In this document: positions 11,421 through 23,319 of the stretch, piece by piece | How positions within the stretch are numbered: the stretch's first letter is position 1 | Layout of the letters: each line of letters opens with the position of its first letter | From: Amborella trichopoda | Lineage: Eukaryota > Streptophyta > Magnoliopsida > Amborellales > Amborellaceae | Direction of reading: 5' to 3' | Length of the DNA stretch: 64,000 nt | Assembly (NCBI RefSeq): GCF_000471905.2 | Contig: NW_006499364.1 | Location: forward strand, 549,106 to 613,105 | Notes under the pieces: model-generated | What the model saw: only the letters and a program-made list of their open reading frames with translations | Database searches by the model: none | What the model was told of the DNA's origin: nothing | Translations under genes and position numbers: made by a program

Positions 11421-12635
11421 ATGAAAAATTCAGGTAGGGTGCCTTCTTCCCCACTGACTTACCCAAAAAAATATGTAGTCATGCGGTGTAGCCTGCATGA
11501 AACAATTTTAAAGGTATGCATAGATACCATTTTACTTTTAGTCCACAATCAATCGTGTCTGTCTGATTTTAAATTGGGTGACTGTAAGTGTATCATTGAC
11601 TAAACTCAAATTTCACAAAAAACTTTTTCGAAGTTTGTGATACATCCCAAACTATCCAATTCGTCATCTAACAGTTAGGAGTGACCATGACCTTGTAACA
11701 ATGGTGAATTAACTTATAGAATACAATGTCTTTTATAAATGAATACTTAACAATACCTATTCGTTTTAATTTAAGCGAACATCAGGTATAACAAGAGTAA
11801 TAATAAAAAGTGAACAAGATACTTAGAGGAACCAAGTTCATCTTGTCCATTATTGTGTGGTGCACCAAACAAGTGGCATATGGATTTCTAATGTGGATGT
11901 GATGGACGAGATCCCTCACGCATGGTCAAGTTGGGTGTGATTCATCTGGTTAGAATAGTGGAGTTCTACATTATGAGGTTGTATTCTTATGGTATAAGGT
12001 CACAAATCACCTATAGTCATGAGATATGCAATTCAGCATTGTGTAATAAAGCTTGAAAAAAAAAAATTTGAACTATGAGCCTGGTCACCTCCTTAAAACT
12101 AATCAAAAGTGGTATTTGCATTATTGTATATATTATCGGTGAAGGCACGAACCGTTGGTTCCAATATTGAAAGGCCAAGATTAATTGTCAATTGTTGAAT
12201 ATTGTTCATTGGGAACTAATGGGATATCTTATGCCTGGAGATCATCATGAAATAATGTTGGCATGAAAAAAAAAGAAAAACTACCCTAATCATAGTCCAC
12301 CAAATTAAAAGAGGACTAGTGGTCAAAAAAAAAAAACGAGGGGTCATTATGGTAATTGACTGCAAGAAGAGAAGAGTGTGATTCCTGATCTTCCATGAAT
12401 TTGAAAGGCGACGCACGCCAAAAGCAAAAAAAGTGAATGTGGGTTTATTAATGGAAATGTTACCTTTAATACTCTACCCAAATTTAATTTTCAGAAAACG
12501 GAACATGTTTCCAAATGGGGGTAAGAGGTTTCAATACGAAGAAACAAACACCATTTCTAGGGTTTATAATGTCCTCCTACACTAGACTGCCCACGTAGAT
12601 GCACTCGAACTCTTAAGAAATTGCACATGCCTCAA
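11421..12635. other. No gene recognised
   Basis: AT-rich intergenic sequence with short poly-A runs at about 12058 and 12327. No structure was identified. Confidence 0.4.
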
Positions 12636-12639
12636 AAAT

Positions 12640-12900
12640 ATCAGAGAGAGAGAGAGATGAAAATTCTTTGCGGCCTTTTATACTCAATCACCACATTTAC
12701 ATTTTGCAAGTATTATGAACAATGGGTTTACAGTTGAGGAAAAACTCTTTAATTACGCCACTCTGATAAACCTAAATTCTTTTTGCCCATTTCTCTAAAG
12801 AGGATCACCATTGAGAGAGAGAGAGAATTCATCTTTCTTCCATTAGTCTCAATGAGTAATGGTATCGACTTTTACTGAAATAATGAGAGAGAGAGACCAC
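12640..12900 (+). repeat. Three short GA microsatellites
   Basis: GAGAGAGAGAGA-type runs occur at about 12643-12657, 12813-12826 and 12885-12896, separated by unique sequence. Each is preceded by AT-rich sequence. Confidence 0.6.
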
Positions 12901-13315
12901 TTTTTAATAGAAATATCCAGAGGAGATTTACTATGTAAGGTAAACACTCTTCATTGACGCAACCCCAAAACCACCACTCCGATTTAAGTTCAGACGTTCA
13001 AACCCACCTGGTAAAACCCCAGGTCCCGATCGATGTTTCACTAAAAAGAAGCTCATCTCCACTTTTAACCATCAGACTACCTTCAATAATTTCGCCAACT
13101 CTTTCCCATTTTTTCATTAGGATTCAAAGTTTTTCATGTTTAAAGAAGAGCCAGGAACCAGTGCACCAGATCCCTTTTTTGGTGCCTTACCTCTGCACTC
13201 TGATTCCCATATATCATCACATCAATTACGTAAGGAAAAACAAATCTCTTTGTTTGTGTAATATGAATTTGCCTTTGGCTATTTAAGGCGTCCCTGCCAG
13301 TCTCGCTCCACAACT
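12901..13315. other. Possible gene-flank or UTR-like sequence
   Basis: An open stretch (12954-13286) exists but its composition is unremarkable and matches no family I know. It may be the 5' flank of the decayed gene-like segment that follows. Confidence 0.25.
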
Positions 13316-14290
13316 AAAGCTCTCTCTCTCTACACATGCACATTCAACATCCCTTCTCTCTCTCATCAACATGTGAACACCCCCCAAAATCCCAATTCTC
13401 TTTTTCGCTTTTTTTTCCTTTTTTTTGTTATTGTTTTTTGTTTTTGTTGGAATGGTCACCCCAAGCTAATTCTGTTTTTCGTTTTTTTTACTTTTTATTT
13501 TTTATTTTTTGTTTTTGTTGGAATGGTCACCCCAATTCTCTCACTTTTGATTAATGTGGGGAATTGGAGATTTGAAGACCCAAATAAATTTTGTTCAAGA
13601 TAGTGCAACTTATTCATGGGTAGCCTCTCGTAGTGTTTGCACATCGTCTGAAGATTCAGAAAGCTTGATGAATGGGGAGAGAGAAGGCCATGGCTTATTT
13701 CCTGATGTGTTGATGCTTCGATTTACTGCTTATGAATAGGCCGCACTCTCTTGATCAAAATACTTTTGGATCTCTTAAATCTCTTAATTGCACCAATTAC
13801 TTGTATTAATTTGCTTAAATTTCAAAATTCAGCCATTTAAGTTTGTTTTTTTTGTCTTTGCAGGCTCTTGTCCCCAAGTAGCCGGGATAAAGCTCCGATG
13901 ATGATAATGTTATATTTGCAGATAACATCAAGAAAATAGAGCTCGAATTAAGCTGTTCTTTAATGGGATGGAATCAAAGGGAAGCCATCATATTTTCCTT
14001 TGCCATAGATCAGCTTAATTATATTTTGGAAGATATCACTGGGTGCGGTTAGCCCCATCTTTAGGATAAAAGTAAACCCCTACTTCAAAACCTTGGCTTT
14101 GATTTTGAAATTGAAGTTTAAAAAATGGTGCACATCTCTGAATTCCTCAGAATGGATAGTCAAGATTGACTTGAAATCACTCCTTTTTTTCTGCAAATCC
14201 ATAGTCAGCGAGACTGAGATAATGAATTTAATTATTGTCCCTTATGAGGACGACATTTCCGACAAGGAGGATTTAATTTGAGATTACACT
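13316..14290 (+). pseudogene. Decayed multi-exon gene-like segment, family unknown
   Basis: Two or three open patches lie in order. The first (13554-13737) carries NKFVQDSATYSWVASRSVC and a C-terminal LMNGEREGHGLFPDVLMLRF. An intron-like stretch with a T-rich tract and TTTGCAG acceptor at about 13856-13862 follows. The next patch (about 13895-14050) reads SSDDDNVIFADNIKKIELEL and FAIDQLNYILEDITGCG. A last patch (14093-14279) ends with SLNSSEWIVKIDLKSLL and EDDISDKEDLI before TGA. Stops lie between the patches. I do not recognise the protein. Parts recur at 5264-5300 and inverted at 5775-5960, so it is a repeated sequence, either a duplicated gene fragment or a transposon passenger. Confidence 0.35.
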
Positions 14291-14710
14291 CTAATTTTCT
14301 AGTTGGTTTTAAACACGAATGATCAGTGCAAATATTGGAGATGGATGTTCCTTACCCCCCTTCTCTAGGCTTTTCATAGAATTGTCTCCGTTGTTCACAT
14401 TGAGCTTTAGCTAGTTATTTGTGTAGGTTTATTTTACTGAAATTAATGTAATTGCAAATAATGCAGCTCCCATTTTAATCTATCTCACTCTCTCTATCTC
14501 TCGTTATGAATTGACCTTGTTATGGCAAATTAAATTTCTGTTTCTCCGTTCAGTAACTTGATTTTTATTTCATTGTGTGATTTCGTACTCCGAATAAATT
14601 TAATACAGTTAAGTATGAAGCGACTTTTGCTTTTATCCTTCAGGCACAATGCGCCTGACCATGAATAAAGATATAAAGGAGTATATTCTTGTCCATCAGA
14701 AATAGGGTGC

Positions 14711-15055
14711 GGTTTGTATAGAGCCTACCTTTAAATAGTCTTGAAAAATGTGGTTTTAATATTGGAAATCTGTGATAAAATATATTTTCATCTTTTTTTT
14801 ATAAGTCTAAAGCTTCAAAAATAGTATATATCAACATATCTATAAAAAGTTGAAAATCTTGAAAATTGACAGTCCAAAAATGCATTACAAAATACATTAT
14901 TTTCAAAACTTGAAATCAATTTTTTTTTCATGTCCATGCATCTTGACGTCAAAATGATCTATTTGAGGATATTTGGGCATCAAAACAACCTCTTTTGGTG
15001 AAATTTTTGAGTTAGGCTCTAATTTGATTGTTTAGAGCCTCGGCTCTATATAAAC
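14711..15055 (+). mobile_element. MITE, family GGTTTATATAGAGCC (copy 3)
   Basis: It starts GGTTTGTATAGAGCC and ends CGGCTCTATATAAAC, giving near-perfect inverted termini. The interior shares CATCTTGACGTCAAAATGATC and GATATTTGGGCATCAAAACA with copy 4 at 24548. It is about 345 bp and non-coding. Confidence 0.82.
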
Positions 15056-15077
15056 TTTTTCTGTTCGAAATATATCA

Positions 15078-16956
15078 ACTTCTTCATGCCCTTTCTTTTA
15101 GCAAAAATCACTTACATGTGGTCTCTATTATAATAAGATAAATTTCAAAATAAAATTAACATAACATTAAAACCAAGATCTTAGCAACCTGATGTCATTG
15201 AAACAACTATGCACTATGCTTGAGAATAAACGATAAGATTGTAAGAAACAAAAGGAAGAGTGCCGGATACCTCAACCGGGCTTATTACACCTCACACCGA
15301 GTCACCACCATCCGATGGCGCTGGATCAACGGTCTAGCAATCTCGAACCGGGAAAACAAATTTCGGCGAAGCCACACCAATAGAACATGAACCCCTTTGA
15401 TCACAAACTCAAACCCAGGTGAATTCTCTTAGGGACCTAATTTGAGAGAGAAGGATTCTCTTTTTGCTAAACCCTAAAACCCTTAGCCATAAATCCGTAT
15501 TTGAGAGATAGGAGAGAAGAACTCCATAATTTAAAACCTTAGGTTCTTTCACAATGTGGGAAAGAGAGATAAACATTCTTAAGAGAGAGAGACAGAAAGA
15601 TAAGGTGTAGAGATTTTTTGGTAGAGACAATCTCTTTTTATAGTCTTTGACTAAGATTAGGGTTTCTTAGGGTTTTCTTTGGCTTGCCACTTCTTGTGAG
15701 ACTGAACATAGATTGTCGATCAAAGGTGACTTGTAGGTTGAGAGATTTGGGCCATCAATTCCATAGATGGGCCTTCAACATTATGTAAAGTGCCGGAACC
15801 ATTATCCCCTTTTCCTAAACCATTTTCTCATCATTAGAAATTAAATAAAATAAATCTAATCAAAATATTGTGCATACTATAAAATAGCACAAGTCTACTC
15901 AATTTTTCCACAAAATATTTCAAAGATATATCAAGTCAGTATTTAGTCAATATCTTCCAACCATATGGCTGCATGCCATATCATAAAAAAATAGGAAAGA
16001 GAATAAGAGTGGGGCGTGCCACCCAAGGCAGGCACTCATGGGCCCCACCTTCTAAAAAAATGGCAGGCCCATATGCACAATGGGCCCCCATTATATTTTT
16101 ATATATTTAAAATTAATAAAAGGATTTTAGAATATTATTTGAATATTTAAATAATGGTAAAATCAATATCTTTAATTTTATAAATCGAAAAATTATAAAT
16201 AAAATATTCAGGAGTTCATTAAAATTCAAATAATATTCTTAAAATAATTTTCATCATAAAACAAACACAATTAAATTAATTTGATGGGAAAATGATTCAT
16301 ATGGTTTAGGAATCAATAATCACGGGGCACAGATTGTGGACTACAGACCACACTTGCTTTATCAGACCAACCAGTGTTTCCCATGACCCACAGTCCAAGC
16401 AGGGGCTCATTAACGGGTCACCAAAGTCCGATCGATGAGCCAAGGGATCGCAATCTCAATCTGTGGATTTTAGGTCCTCTCCTAGAGACGAGTCAATGTC
16501 ACCTAGACCTGATGCGACCATAGCTCCTATGGTTCATAGAGGTATCTCTCGCACATGCATACTCTTCACCCTAAAAGGTAGATTTCTAGCTTTCCCGAAC
16601 AATCTATCAATTTGCATGCCGTGTAATAATACATGGATGAGATTTTGGCCCTTGTTTCTATAGGCCATCATCACACACAAGGGTCACACAATCCCTCGGC
16701 TCACTCATCCGGGCATGTTCTCCGACCTCATCAAGGGCTAACCCATAAACCCTCATTGGTTTGTTCTTCATGCCCATGTAACATAGGTTTTTTCCAACCG
16801 ACTGACCTAAATCGTTAAGCACAGATCAGTATCAGCAAACCATCGTTTGCTTAGTATGGCCCATGAGGGATCACACTCCCACTGAGTTCATGTTCCATTA
16901 TATCATTTCATTTTACATGCACTCACAAGGCCTTTGAAGGCCACATGAACCCAACA
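15078..16956 (-). repeat. 3' LTR of the minus-strand copia element
   Basis: It aligns with 20779-22712 over almost its whole length. The shared part begins around 15078-15101; the terminal bases of the partner are absent or diverged here. On the minus strand it begins TGTTGGGTTCATGTGGCC at 16956. Confidence 0.85.
15634..15643 (-). promoter_or_regulatory. LTR TATA box
   Basis: On the minus strand CTATAAAAAG lies within the LTR, at the same place as the one in the partner LTR. Downstream sequence CTCTACC...CTCTACACC would be the transcript start region. Confidence 0.5.
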
Positions 16957-16970
16957 TCTCCCACTTGGCC
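16957..16970 (-). other. Polypurine tract of minus-strand copia
   Basis: On the minus strand the sequence is GGCCAAGTGGGAGA followed directly by TGTTGGG. This is the canonical copia tract and matches the one at 4402. Confidence 0.8.
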
Positions 16971-17389
16971 TTTGAAGGTCTTACATTCTCACTTTCTCTC
17001 ATTCTCATCTCTCTCTCCTAATTACAAACTCTCTCAAGTATTTAAATTTATTCTCTCAATACATTAATCATGGTTTTCTCCATCAATCCTTTCGCAAAAG
17101 GATTTATAGAAGTAACACATTTTTCTCTTTGTTGCTCGGATCTCATCCCAAAAATGGTTGTAGCTCATCTTTCACATCACATCGCGAATCGTGGGCCTGT
17201 TGTCGCAAAAGACCATCACGTACCCTCATCACATGGGGTCGTATGTTCACGGGCTCAAAAGAGTTTTTCAAATAAGCAGCTCCTTTTTGTAGTCATACAA
17301 CCAGCACCAAACATTTGGGTTCTATGGGTGAACAACATTATAGTCTGTTGTTCCATTTGGCATGTCAAATACTAGCAGGTGCTCCCACT

Positions 17390-17660
17390 AGAATATTTAA
17401 TTTATTTGGATCTAGATATTTCTCAGTCTCACCTCATTCCTCAGGTGATAAAAACATTGGTTTATATGCTTGGAGTTCCTATGGAATTGTGGCTCCTTCG
17501 ACACGCATATCGTCATCGTGCTATCGCAGAAAATTCTTACTGTCTCACAATGCATGAGGTGAAAGTCAAGTCAATTAAGAAATTTCTTAATCCATACGGC
17601 ATCCTCGATCACCAAACAGCACGCCACGTACTCTGCCTTCATGGTGGACAATTTTGTCAC
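17390..17660 (-). pseudogene. copia RNase H remnant
   Basis: Minus-strand translation from about 17657 reads TKLSTMKAEYVACCLVIEDA and then VWIKKFL, the copia RNase H block STxEAEYxA...AVWLKxFL. After a frame change the next block reads IFCDSTMTICVSKEPQFH then RNSKHIN (about 17540-17460), equivalent to the CDSQAAI...HSRTKHI motif. Glu of AEY and Asp of CDS remain, but the fragment is isolated, frameshifted and lacks RT and integrase. It sits just upstream of the polypurine tract, where the end of pol should be. Confidence 0.8.
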
Positions 17661-17711
17661 ACCCTATTTCTTTGATTTCCAAGAAACTGCACCCCCTCCA
17701 AGCATGAACAC

Positions 17712-17758
17712 ATATCCAAATATGTGAGATATGTGAGATATGTGAGATATTTGGATAT
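17712..17758. repeat. Hairpin with 12-bp perfect arms
   Basis: ATATCCAAATAT at 17712-17723 pairs exactly with ATATTTGGATAT at 17747-17758. The 23-nt loop is a tandem GTGAGATAT repeat. It lies in the non-coding interior of the copia element. Confidence 0.85.
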
Positions 17759-17759
17759 G

Positions 17760-19580
17760 TGAGACAGCTTGCACCTGTATATCTGAATATCCAAGCAGCT
17801 AACAAAACGTGAGACAGTAGCAGCTCCCACTCCATTATTGCACATACAACATATACATTCTAAACATTCTTATGCATATATCATAAGGTAGCATATCAAG
17901 TCTCATGCAATATATAATTCAATACCCGTTGGTTTCACAATATGCAAAAACCTTTATGAACCACAAAGGTTCAACCACACTAGACATCTTGGTAGTAAAT
18001 TCATACAAACCAAATTATTTAATCAACACAATATGTGTCAGAGAAGCCCAGCATGATGGCATTTCTACAACATTCCCTATTGTTCAAAGTCTTAGGTAAT
18101 CGAGGATACTAAATAATTAGAAACATGGGTCAAGACATATAGGTATTTAAAAAAATAGTGCATGATAGTTTTTCTCCCACTAATATAAATACCTTCAAGA
18201 CATAATGTTTTTCTTTTTAATAAAAAAAATTGACTTTATATATATATATGCATTCACAAGCAATAGTTATATAATAGTATGACAGTTTAAAATGAATTTC
18301 ATAAAAACTTAATAGACGTTGCAAGACTATGTGGTTTTCTTAAAACCATATTCATAGACTTAGGCTTTTCTCAAATCATCCANNNNNNNNNNNNNNNNNN
18401 NNGTCAAATTCATAGCCATAAAAACAAATCATATATACCATCTTATAATTTTATCCAAAATAAAGCACGACTAAATAATGTCTATTAAAACCTTGACAAA
18501 ATACTTCATTTTTGGAAATTATGGATAATTTATCAAGAGATCATCATCACATGCAATACATCATATTATAGACATTATTGAGAGGATGGTCACTAAGACC
18601 AAGTTCCATCAGAACACTCCCTTTGTGCTTACATATTTGAATGAGCCACACCCATCTCTCATGTTTCATCCTTAGGGTTCAAAGCCATTGATCAAATCAC
18701 ATCTCCATGTGTATCACTACCTTAAGTAGTTTATACTCAATCACAAGGAGGCACAAAAACACAAGGTATTCAAAACCGACACTTTCAAATTTGTTAGCAC
18801 TTATCACTTAATGTTCATACACTCCATACATATTCATAAAAAAATTAGCGAAAATATAACCAAAGCATATTAAACAAAGTTATTGAATCCTCTTTCCCTA
18901 TATGACCTTTCCATATAATGTGGGATACATTCCACACCTCAAAACCATATAGTGTGGTACCTAGGTTTTCTTGATTCATCGTTTTTACTTGTTTGGCAAG
19001 CTTTTGTGATCTTGGAAGTACACGCAACTGATGGAGAATATATTGGTCATTGGTTTCACATGTTACGAAGCGTCCATCTCTTCGGCACTTGGATTCTCTT
19101 GTCTTACACTGTGAAGAAAATATCTTCTTCATCTCATTATTTCAAATATCACAATTTTCGATTCTCCCACTGATCTTTAACGTTTCTATGCTACCACCAA
19201 GTCTTTCTATATATCCCTTCATTCGAAAAAACCAAGACACTTTTATAGGTATTATATTTCTTCTTCTTTCTGTTATTTTCAGATTGAATATTCTTCACAT
19301 AGAGTCTCTTGTCTAGCTAACTCTGCATTACATCACTCTAAAGTTGTATTATAATAAACCATACTCATGGCACACTATAAAGCCTTTTAAAATGAGTCTT
19401 AAAGGTCACCATAATTGACAATTCAAGGATGTGCATTAACATGCCATATCTTTTAATTTACTGCAGTATAGAACATGAGCATCATATGATAAAAGTATGA
19501 TATCTATCAACTCATAAAAATTTTATCTCCGAATCCTTTTAAGTATTGAAATAGACTAAAAAATTTAAAATAAATCTTAT
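17760..19580. other. Non-coding interior of copia element, with a 20-N gap
   Basis: No coding homology was recognised. Bases 18383-18402 are N. Poly-A/T-rich sequence with a TATATATA run at about 18238. Short ORFs are present on both strands but have no family features. Confidence 0.5.
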
Positions 19581-19589
19581 TTCCATTCC

Positions 19590-20500
19590 TAAATCATACC
19601 ATATAGTGAGTCTTCGTGTCAATGACATTTAGGTCACAGTGCAATTTTCTCAACAGAAAATCAGATTGAGCACCTCTCAATAAAAAATTTGTTTTTCTCA
19701 ATCCTCAAAGAATTTCTTCTTGAAATATTTTGTGTTGAAAACTAGACTCAAAATAAAATCATATCATAGTTTGAATCCCAAATAATACTTTTCTTCAGAG
19801 AAATAAATAAGTGACATTCACGTCACAAAATAAATCATACTGCAGAATTTCAGGATTAACACTATCTAGTAAAATTGTCTTTTCTCTCTACCATCATGGA
19901 GTTTCACTTTCAAACTAATTTTGTTTGAAATTTGACATATAATAGTAATACATATATTTTCACAAGCCTTATATCCCTCTGTCAAATAGGCTTGATAAAT
20001 ATAGGTATTCATGTCTTCAATGAAGGACATACCAAATTACAGAAAATTCAAGATGACCTCTCTTCAATCTAAAATTTTTATTCCTATCGTCCCATAGATA
20101 TTTCTCTCTCAAATAAATTTTATTACAAATTAGACTCAGAATAGAAGTCTAAAAACTTAGTGTGAACAATAAAACATTTTGTTAAGTATAGAAATAAAAT
20201 CATCACTTCCAAGTCATGGAAATAGTTTTCGTTGCAGAAAACAGCACTTGCGCACCCTTCAGTAAATTGATCATATCTTTCAAAACACAAGGACTTTCTT
20301 GATGAAACTTTTTTGTTTTTAAATTAAACTCAATTTTAGGTGTCACAGGCTAATTTCAGCTAGAAATAAAATCATATGATTGGTGAAAACAATCACGGAA
20401 CTCAATAGACAGTTCCTGAATTTTGCATAGTCAGAAAGCACACCTTTCATTGTTGAATCCATAACTCTCAATTCCTATAGGATCTCCCACTCAAATTTTG
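19590..20500. repeat. Degenerate tandem units of about 200 bp
   Basis: A pattern recurs at roughly 190-230-bp spacing: a CAGAAAA/CAGAATTTCA start, a CACC or TAACAC.. segment, a CAATAAA/AGTAAA word, a TTTC.TTGAAA segment and an AAATTAGACTCA/AAACTAGACTCA end. Copies begin near 19655, 19842, 20038 and 20235. Identity between units is low, so this is a weakly supported periodicity. Confidence 0.4.
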
Positions 20501-20765
20501 TAGGTAAATCTTACTCTTAAATATACAAAATATCACTGAGTATGTAATAGAAAAATACCTCATTGTATTCTTCATATCTCAACTCCAAAATATCCTAGAA
20601 TACTCATTATGTAGAATGCCTTTTCGGCGTTGAAATATTTCAATAATTCTTAACCGCGGGTGTATTTCTTGACCACAATGGTCATTAGCTTTCTTATATC
20701 TCATTCCAAAGCTTGATCTAAACTCAATAAAGAGAAAAGATAACTAATGGCATCAAGTATCAATA

Positions 20766-20777
20766 GTTCTGATACCA
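20766..20777 (-). other. Primer binding site (initiator Met tRNA type)
   Basis: On the minus strand the sequence is TGGTATCAGAAC, one base off the standard TGGTATCAGAGC. It lies two bases inside the LTR edge at 20779, exactly where a 5' LTR should hand over to the primer binding site. Confidence 0.85.
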
Positions 20778-20778
20778 A

Positions 20779-22712
20779 TGAAAGAAGGACCTATGTGATC
20801 TTTTACCAAAGAATACATTTTTTTTAGTTTTTTTTTCTTCACCGTTTTTTTTGGCAAAAGATCACTTACATGTAGTCTCTATTATAATAAGATAAATTTC
20901 AAAATAAAATCAACAAAACAATAAAACCAAAATCTTAACAACTTGATGTCATTGAAACAACTATGCACTATGCTTGAGAATAAACAATAAGATTGCAAGA
21001 AACAAAAGGAAGAGTGCTGGAGATTACCTCGACTGGGCTTATTACACCCCACACTAAGTCACCACTATCCGATGGGACGGGATCAACGGTCTAGCTTCAA
21101 TCTCGAACTGGAAAAGCAAATTTCGGCTAAGCCACACCAATGGAATATGAACCCCTTTAATCACAAACTCAAACCCTATGTGAATTCTCTTAGCAACCTA
21201 ATTTGAGAGAGACGGATTCTCTTTTTGTTAAACCCTAAAACCCTTAGCCATAAATCCATATTTGAGAGATATTGAAAAACTCCGTAACCTAAACCCTTAG
21301 GTTCTTTCACAATGTGGGAGAGAGAGATAAACTTTCTTAAGAGAGAGAGATAGAAAGATAAGGTGTAGAGATTTTTTGGTAGAGACAATCCATTTTTATA
21401 GGCTTTGATTAAGATTAGGGTTTTCTTTGGCTTGTCTCTTCTTGTGAGATTGACTATAGACAGTCTATCAAGGGTGACTTATGGGGTGAGAGATCTGAGT
21501 CATCCATTCCATAGATGGGTCATCATCATTATGGAAGGTGCATGAACCATTATCCCCCTTTCCTAAACCATTTTCTCATCAATAGAAATTAAATAAATTA
21601 AATCTAATCAAAATATTGTTCATATCATAAAATAGCACAAGTCTACTCAATCTTTCCTCAAAATCTTTCAAAGATATATCAAGTCAATATTTAGTCAATA
21701 TCTTCCAACCATGTGGCCACATGTCATATCACCAAAGAATAGGAAAGAGAATGAGGGTGGGATGTGCCACCCAAAGGAGGCACTCATTGGCCCCACCTTC
21801 TACAAAAATGATGGGCCCATGTGCACAATGGGTCCCCATGATATTTTTATATATTTAAAATTAATAAAAATATTTTAGAATATTATTTGAATATTTAAAC
21901 AATTGTAAAATCAATATCTTTAATTTTATAAATCCAAAAATTATAAATAAAATATTCAGGGGTTCATAAAAATTATAATAATAATCTTAAAATAATTTTC
22001 ATCATAAAACAAACACAATTAAATTAATTTGATGGGAAAAATATCTATATGGTTTAGGAATCAACAACCATGGGGCACTCCACCTTCAACTATGGACTAC
22101 AGACTATACTTGCTTTATCAGACCGACCCAGTATTTACCATGACCCACAATCCAAGAAGAGGCTCATTAACAGGTCACCAAAGTCTGTTAAATGAGCCAA
22201 GGGATCGTAATCCCAGTTTGTGGATTTCAGGTCGTCCCCTAAAGACGAGTCAAGGTCACCTAGACCTAATGCGACCATAGCTCCTACAGTGCATAGGGGT
22301 ATCTCTTGCACATGCATACACTTCACCCTAAAAGGTGAATTTATGGCTTTCTCGAATGATCTATCAATATGCATGCGGTGTGATGGTACATGGATGAGGT
22401 TTTGGCCCATGTCTCTGTAGGCCACAATCACACACAAGGGTCACACAGTCCCTCGGCTCACTCATCCGGCCATGTTCTCTGACCTCATCAAGGGCTAACC
22501 CATAAACCCTCATCGATTTGTTCTTCATGTCCAGGTAACATGGGTTTTCCCAATCGACTAGCCTAGATCATTAAGCACATATCGGTATCAACAAACCATC
22601 GTTTGCTTAGTATGGTCCACGAGGGACCACACTCCCACTGAGTTCATGTTCCAGTCTATCATTTCATTTTACAAGCACTCATAAGGCCTTTAAAGGCCAC
22701 ATGAACCCAACA
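20779..22712 (-). repeat. 5' LTR of the minus-strand copia element
   Basis: A 1934-bp copy, TG...CA on the minus strand (TGTTGGG at 22712, ...CTTTCA at 20779). A TATA-like CTATAAAAATG is at 21391-21401 on the minus strand, equivalent to the one at 15634. Confidence 0.87.
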
Positions 22713-22919
22713 AGTTGGTCCCAAGCAGGTCATATCGGTCTCAAGCCATAAAGCAGGAGGATTGTGTCAATTAGGATAACTGTTGTAAAAGTTTATCATA
22801 TCTTTTCATGAATCCCAAATCTATTGGTCTAATTCGAGTAACCGACCCTAAATAATTAGGATGACGTTCAAATCATGATAATGATGATCCATTAGAAAAA
22901 TACTGGTGATAAGGCTACC
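22713..22919. other. Short spacer, nothing recognised
   Basis: Ordinary AT-rich sequence between the copia element and the GGGCC-rich repeat. Confidence 0.4.
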
Positions 22920-23113
22920 AATGTTCTGGGCCGGGCCACTGCTGTTCGGACCGGTCCTCGGGCTTTCAGGCTGGGCCCTGAATCCTAGGCTATTTTTAGG
23001 TCTAATCCGGGCGTAGTACACTATTTGGGCCGGGATAAGGGAAAGACAATCGTTTATCGTGCTGGGATTGTGCTTTTAACGGGCCAGCCCGAAAAGCCCG
23101 AAAGCCCTCCCTC

Positions 23114-23158
<45 letters not shown>
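22920..23158. repeat. GGGCC-rich element plus (TC)n microsatellite
   Basis: Words such as GGGCCGGGCC, GGCTGGGCCC, GGGCCAGCCCG and AAAGCCCG are dense at 22930-23105. A similar GGGCTGGGC/GGGCCAAAA patch lies at 24960-25085. GGGCCGG-rich ends are common in plant hAT-type MITEs, but no terminal inverted repeats were resolved. A clean TC run of about 21 repeats covers 23116-23158. Confidence 0.5.
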
Positions 23159-23161
<3 letters not shown>

Positions 23162-23319
23162 CTTTAGATAAGGACTCGAGAATGGGGATCATAGAGATCG
23201 TTTTAGCCATAGTTCTAAAACTCGGTCGTGGCATCTCGGAGGCAATATGCGTACCCCATGTTTTTAAAGTTTAACTATAATATTAGCGAAAATTTATATC
23301 AAATATGTTAGGATGGCTT

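Larger units (their letters stand above)
15078..22712 (-). mobile_element. Long-LTR copia element with largely non-coding interior
   Basis: Two direct repeats of about 1.9 kb flank a 3.8-kb interior. Read on the minus strand the order is 5' LTR (22712-20779), Met-tRNA-type primer binding site (20777-20766), interior, polypurine tract (16970-16957), 3' LTR (16956-15078). Both LTRs begin TGTTGGGTTCATG. The outer end of the 3' LTR is diverged: its last bases do not match the TGAAAGAAGG end of the other. In about 165 aligned bases (from 15101 and 20857) I counted about 11 differences, so the copies are old. The only protein homology is an RNase H scrap, so the element is non-autonomous now. Confidence 0.88.

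Noticed and set aside
13373..13603. ORF rich in Phe/Leu at 13.4 kb
   Set aside because: Translation of T-rich low-complexity sequence (a duplicated TTTTTGTTGGAATGGTCACC stretch).
15409..15630. Minus-strand ORFs of about 70 codons present in both copia LTRs
   Set aside because: They lie in the U3/R region around the TATA box; the paired copy (21176-21388) shows only LTR identity, not coding constraint.
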